NCBI GenBank assembly: GCA_937146645.1
Contig: CAKZRQ010000013.1
Span: 186,001-250,000 of the forward strand
Reading direction: 5' to 3'
Length of the DNA: 64,000 nt
From: an uncultured Cyclobacteriaceae bacterium
GTDB taxonomy: Bacteria > Bacteroidota > Bacteroidia > Cytophagales > Cyclobacteriaceae
In this document: positions 60,770 through 64,000 of the stretch, piece after piece
Layout: each line of letters opens with the position of its first letter
Position numbering within the stretch: the first letter of the stretch is position 1
Translations under genes and position numbers: made by a program
The notes under the pieces: generated by a model
What the model was told of the DNA's origin: nothing
Database searches by the model: none
The model's input: the letters and a program-made list of their open reading frames with translations, nothing else

Positions 60770-63700
60770 ATGTTAGACGCATTAGCTAAGGGACTTGCCA
60801 AAGTTTTTGGGACGAAGTCCGATAGAGATATAAAAGATTTGACCCCTCGGGTCAAAGAGATCAATGCAGAGTTTGCAAAGCTTAGCAGCATCAGTGATGA
60901 TGAGCTCAGAGGCAGAACTGCAGAAATAAAAGAGGTGATCAATGCTCACCTCAAGCCAATCGATGATCAGATTGAAACGCTTAAAGAGGAAATAGACAAG
61001 CTTCCTGCTGAGGCCATCCACCAAAAGGATGAGCTTTTCAATCAAATTGACAAGTTGGAAAAGGACAGAGATGAGTCTCTTGAGAAGGTTCTGGATCAGG
61101 TTTTGGCTCAGGCTTTTGCCGTGGTAAAAGAAACTGCGAGACGATTCAAGGAAGTGGGAAGTCTGAAAGTAAAAGCGAATCTCAGAGACAAGGAACTGGC
61201 TGCGAGTAAGGAAAATGTGGTGATCGATGGAGATTATGCCACATGGAATAATAGCTGGATGGCAGCTGGAACTGAAGTGGTTTGGGATATGGTCCACTAC
61301 GATGTTCAGCTGATCGGTGGTATGGTATTGCACCAGGGTAAAATCGCTGAGATGGCAACTGGTGAGGGAAAAACGTTGGTTTCTACTTTGCCTTCCTACC
61401 TAAATGCTCTGGCTGGAAGAGGGGTTCATGTGGTCACTGTGAATGATTATCTGGCGAAGCGTGACTCTGAATGGAATGCTCCGCTTTTTGAATTTCATGG
61501 ACTTTCGGTGGATTGTATCGATAAGTACAAACCAAACAGCGAAGAGCGAAAGAGAGCCTATAAGTGTGACATCGTGTATGGAACCAATAATGAATTTGGT
61601 TTTGATTACCTAAGAGACAACATGGCTCGGGATGCTGGCGACCTGGTTCAAGGGAAGCATCATTTTGCGATGATTGATGAGGTAGATTCAGTGTTGATTG
61701 ATGATGCGAGAACGCCTTTGATCATTTCAGGCCCTATTCCAAAGGGTGACGTTCATGAATTTGATGATATGAAGCCGAGAGTTTCTTCATTGGTGGACGA
61801 GCAAAGAAAGCTAGTTCAAGGGTTCTTGACTGGAGCGAAGAAGCAAATCGCAGATGGGGATGAAAAAGAAGGAGGATTGAAGCTTTTCCGTGCATACCGT
61901 GGTATGCCAAAGTACAAGCCTTTGATCAAATACCTTTCCGAGCCAGGAATTAGGGTAATCCTTCAAAAAACTGAAAATTTCTATCTCCAGGATAATAAGA
62001 AATACATGCCTGAGGCGGATGAGCCTCTACTCTTTACCATTGATGAGAAAACCAATGTGGTGGACCTTACCGATCGTGGTATTGAGACGATGACAACTAA
62101 AAATGAGGATCAGGATTTCTTCGTGATGCCTGATATTGGGGTGGTTATCGCAGAGCTCGAAAAAGATGAGAGCCTGGAGGACAAGGAGAAACTGATTCGC
62201 AAAGAAGAGGTCATCAAAGATTATGGAGTAAAAGCTCAAAGAATCCATACCGTAAATCAGCTGCTCAAAGCCTATTGTATGTTTGAGCGAGACACTGAGT
62301 ATATCCTGGTGGATGGAAAAGTGAAGATCGTGGATGAACAGACGGGTCGTGTAATGGAAGGTCGAAGATATTCCGACGGACTTCACCAGGCGATTGAGGC
62401 GAAGGAAAATGTGAAAGTCGAGGATGCCACTCAGACTTATGCTACGATTACACTCCAGAATTACTTCCGAATGTATCATAAGCTTTCCGGTATGACCGGA
62501 ACGGCGGAAACCGAAGCAGGAGAATTCTGGGAAATCTACAAGCTGGATGTGGTGGTCATCCCAACGAATAAGCCAATCATTCGAAAGGATAGAGAGGACA
62601 AGGTTTATAAAACCGTTCGTGAGAAGTTCAACGCAGTGGTTGATGAAATCAATGAGCTGGTAGCGGAAGGAAGACCTGTTTTGGTGGGTACTACTTCGGT
62701 GGAGATTTCTGAGGTTTTGAGTAGAATGCTCACCTTGAAAAAGATCCAACACCAGGTATTGAATGCGAAGCAGCACGCTCGTGAAGCGGATGTTGTGGCC
62801 GAGGCCGGAAAGCCAGGAACTGTGACCATTGCCACAAACATGGCAGGTCGAGGAACGGATATTAAACTGACTCCTGAATCAAGAGCTGCTGGTGGTTTGG
62901 CGATTATCGGTACCGAAAGACATGAATCCAGACGTGTGGATAGACAGCTTCGAGGTCGTTCCGGTCGTCAGGGGGATGTTGGATCCTCCCAATTCTTCGT
63001 TTCTCTTGAAGATAGCTTGATGAGACTTTTCGGATCGGATAGAATTGCGAAACTCATGGACCGAATGGGTCTGGAAGAAGGCGAGGTTATCCAGCATAGT
63101 ATGATTTCTAAGTCTATTGAGCGCGCACAGCGCAAGGTGGAGGAGAATAACTTTGGCACCAGAAAAAGGCTACTCGAATATGATGATGTGATGAACTCTC
63201 AAAGAGAGGTAGTCTACAAGCGCAGAAGAAATGCCTTAAAAGGTGAAAGGCTCGAATTGGATATTTTGAATATCCTATTTGATGTCTGTGAAGGCCTTGT
63301 GGATATGGGTAAGTCTGCTGAGGACCTTGAGAACTTCAGAATGAACGTCTTTACTTCTCTTGGGCTGGATTATCAGATTTCCGAAGAAGATTTGAAGACT
63401 AAGGATGCTGGAGTATTGACTCAGGAATTATATCAATTGGCTTTTGAGAGCTACCAAGCGAAGAACGAAAGAATCATGACCACAGCTCTTCCAGTTCTTC
63501 GTAAAGTTCATGAAGAAAGAGGAGCGACCGTGAAAGATATCATGGTTCCGATTTCTGATGGAGTCAAGCAGATTGGCGTGGTGGTAAATCTTGAGGACAC
63601 GCTTGAGTCAGAAGGAAGAAAGCTGGTCAGAACCATCGAAAAAAATGTGACTCTTGCGATTATCGATCAAAACTGGAAAGAGCATTTGAGAGATATGGAT

Positions 63701-64000
63701 GATTTGAAGCAATCCGTTCAAAATGCTGTTTATGAGCAAAAAGACCCACTTTTGATCTACAAGTTTGAGGCATTTGAGATGTTTAAGCGCTTTATCGGTA
63801 AACTCAATGAAGATGTTTCTTCGTTCATTACCCGTGCTGATCTTCCAAAGCAGGATCCTGCTCAAGTGAATGCCGCAGCCCCAAGAAGAAGGCAAGAACC
63901 AGAAGGTCAAGCCAGTAAAGCTGAGGTTTCCAGCACCTTGAATCCGGGAGCTAATAGAGCTGCAGCTGCCGCTGCAAATGCTGGAAGAGCGGAAGCACAG
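60770..64000 (+). CDS. secA: Preprotein translocase subunit SecA (partial, 3' end outside)
   Basis: 1077 codons from the ATG at 60770 to the window edge, with no stop. SecA is the ATPase that drives proteins through SecYEG. Seen: Walker A EMATGEGKTLVSTLPSYLNA near 195, QxVTVNDYLAKRDSEW, DEAD-like MIDEVDSVLIDDARTPLIIS near 303, MYHKLSGMTGTAETEAGEFW near 567, helicase motif ATNMAGRGTDIKL near 690 and QLRGRSGRQGD near 728. It is longer than E. coli SecA because of inserts near residues 65-95 and 330-460, as usual in Bacteroidota. The C-terminal tail here is Ala-rich (AAAAAANAG). Confidence 0.97.
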   Translation, partial: MLDALAKGLAKVFGTKSDRDIKDLTPRVKEINAEFAKLSSISDDELRGRTAEIKEVINAHLKPIDDQIETLKEEIDKLPAEAIHQKDELFNQIDKLEKDRDESLEKVLDQVLAQAFAVVKETARRFKEVGSLKVKANLRDKELAASKENVVIDGDYATWNNSWMAAGTEVVWDMVHYDVQLIGGMVLHQGKIAEMATGEGKTLVSTLPSYLNALAGRGVHVVTVNDYLAKRDSEWNAPLFEFHGLSVDCIDKYKPNSEERKRAYKCDIVYGTNNEFGFDYLRDNMARDAGDLVQGKHHFAMIDEVDSVLIDDARTPLIISGPIPKGDVHEFDDMKPRVSSLVDEQRKLVQGFLTGAKKQIADGDEKEGGLKLFRAYRGMPKYKPLIKYLSEPGIRVILQKTENFYLQDNKKYMPEADEPLLFTIDEKTNVVDLTDRGIETMTTKNEDQDFFVMPDIGVVIAELEKDESLEDKEKLIRKEEVIKDYGVKAQRIHTVNQLLKAYCMFERDTEYILVDGKVKIVDEQTGRVMEGRRYSDGLHQAIEAKENVKVEDATQTYATITLQNYFRMYHKLSGMTGTAETEAGEFWEIYKLDVVVIPTNKPIIRKDREDKVYKTVREKFNAVVDEINELVAEGRPVLVGTTSVEISEVLSRMLTLKKIQHQVLNAKQHAREADVVAEAGKPGTVTIATNMAGRGTDIKLTPESRAAGGLAIIGTERHESRRVDRQLRGRSGRQGDVGSSQFFVSLEDSLMRLFGSDRIAKLMDRMGLEEGEVIQHSMISKSIERAQRKVEENNFGTRKRLLEYDDVMNSQREVVYKRRRNALKGERLELDILNILFDVCEGLVDMGKSAEDLENFRMNVFTSLGLDYQISEEDLKTKDAGVLTQELYQLAFESYQAKNERIMTTALPVLRKVHEERGATVKDIMVPISDGVKQIGVVVNLEDTLESEGRKLVRTIEKNVTLAIIDQNWKEHLRDMDDLKQSVQNAVYEQKDPLLIYKFEAFEMFKRFIGKLNEDVSSFITRADLPKQDPAQVNAAAPRRRQEPEGQASKAEVSSTLNPGANRAAAAAANAGRAEAQ

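Noticed and set aside
60782..63910. Several minus-strand frames of 60-250 codons
   Set aside because: All are antisense to secA, whose plus-strand frame is open across the whole stretch with every SecA motif.

Overview
The window looks like chromosomal DNA of a free-living Bacteroidota, probably order Cytophagales (Cyclobacteriaceae/Roseivirga-like). Evidence: many Bacteroidota-type lipoproteins with an SxxC lipobox, DUF4382, LruC, DUF3500 and 6-bladed beta-propeller proteins, the Bacteroidota SecA and YbeY variants, moderate GC, and promoters of the TTG-N19-TAnnTTTG type. Genus is inference only. There is no rRNA, CRISPR array, insertion sequence or prophage.

1-8.5 kb: the end of ribD, a DUF4382 lipoprotein, dgt, a membrane-anchored alpha/beta hydrolase with a long acidic insert, then a PAS/GAF histidine kinase followed by a LytTR response regulator. 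8.5-25.3 kb: a large exopolysaccharide locus on the minus strand (initiating sugar transferase, acyltransferase, half-size TolC, Wzz/Wzc-like protein, glycosyltransferases, ligase/polymerase, flippase, methyltransferase and a 37-aa membrane peptide), with a LruC lipoprotein and a stand-alone receiver upstream. Five promoters, those of the kinase/LytTR pair, three exopolysaccharide transcription units and the receiver/LruC pair, carry 12-bp repeats of the type TCATTCATCGAT. The repeats have a 21-bp period, and the last begins exactly 40 nt before a TAnnTTTG-like -7 element. This is the main candidate undescribed system: a LytTR-controlled surface-polysaccharide regulon with a positive or negative autoregulatory loop.

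25-38 kb: a cytochrome-PQQ dehydrogenase, a glutamate-cysteine-ligase/CBS fusion, a DUF3500 protein, and a fatty-acid beta-oxidation operon (marR-fadB-fadA-fadE) with two ATGCATGCAT palindromes at its promoter, followed by fadD. 38.1-45.4 kb: an AT-rich gene-free stretch with DnaA-box-like sequences, mnmG, two parS-like palindromes and ybeY. Together these suggest the chromosomal replication origin region. 45.4-56.3 kb: plus-strand genes (comF, dinB-like, an MBOAT acyltransferase pair, SDR, aromatic amino acid decarboxylase, thioesterase, mutS, a LuxR-type regulator), with one minus-strand TrmH-type methyltransferase. 56.4-64 kb: tRNA-Gly, a broken tRNA-Leu copy interrupted by an 18-bp palindrome, intact tRNA-Leu, a beta-propeller lipoprotein, an orphan Imm11-like immunity gene behind a toxin-like remnant, a MazG-like pyrophosphohydrolase, dapF and the start of secA.
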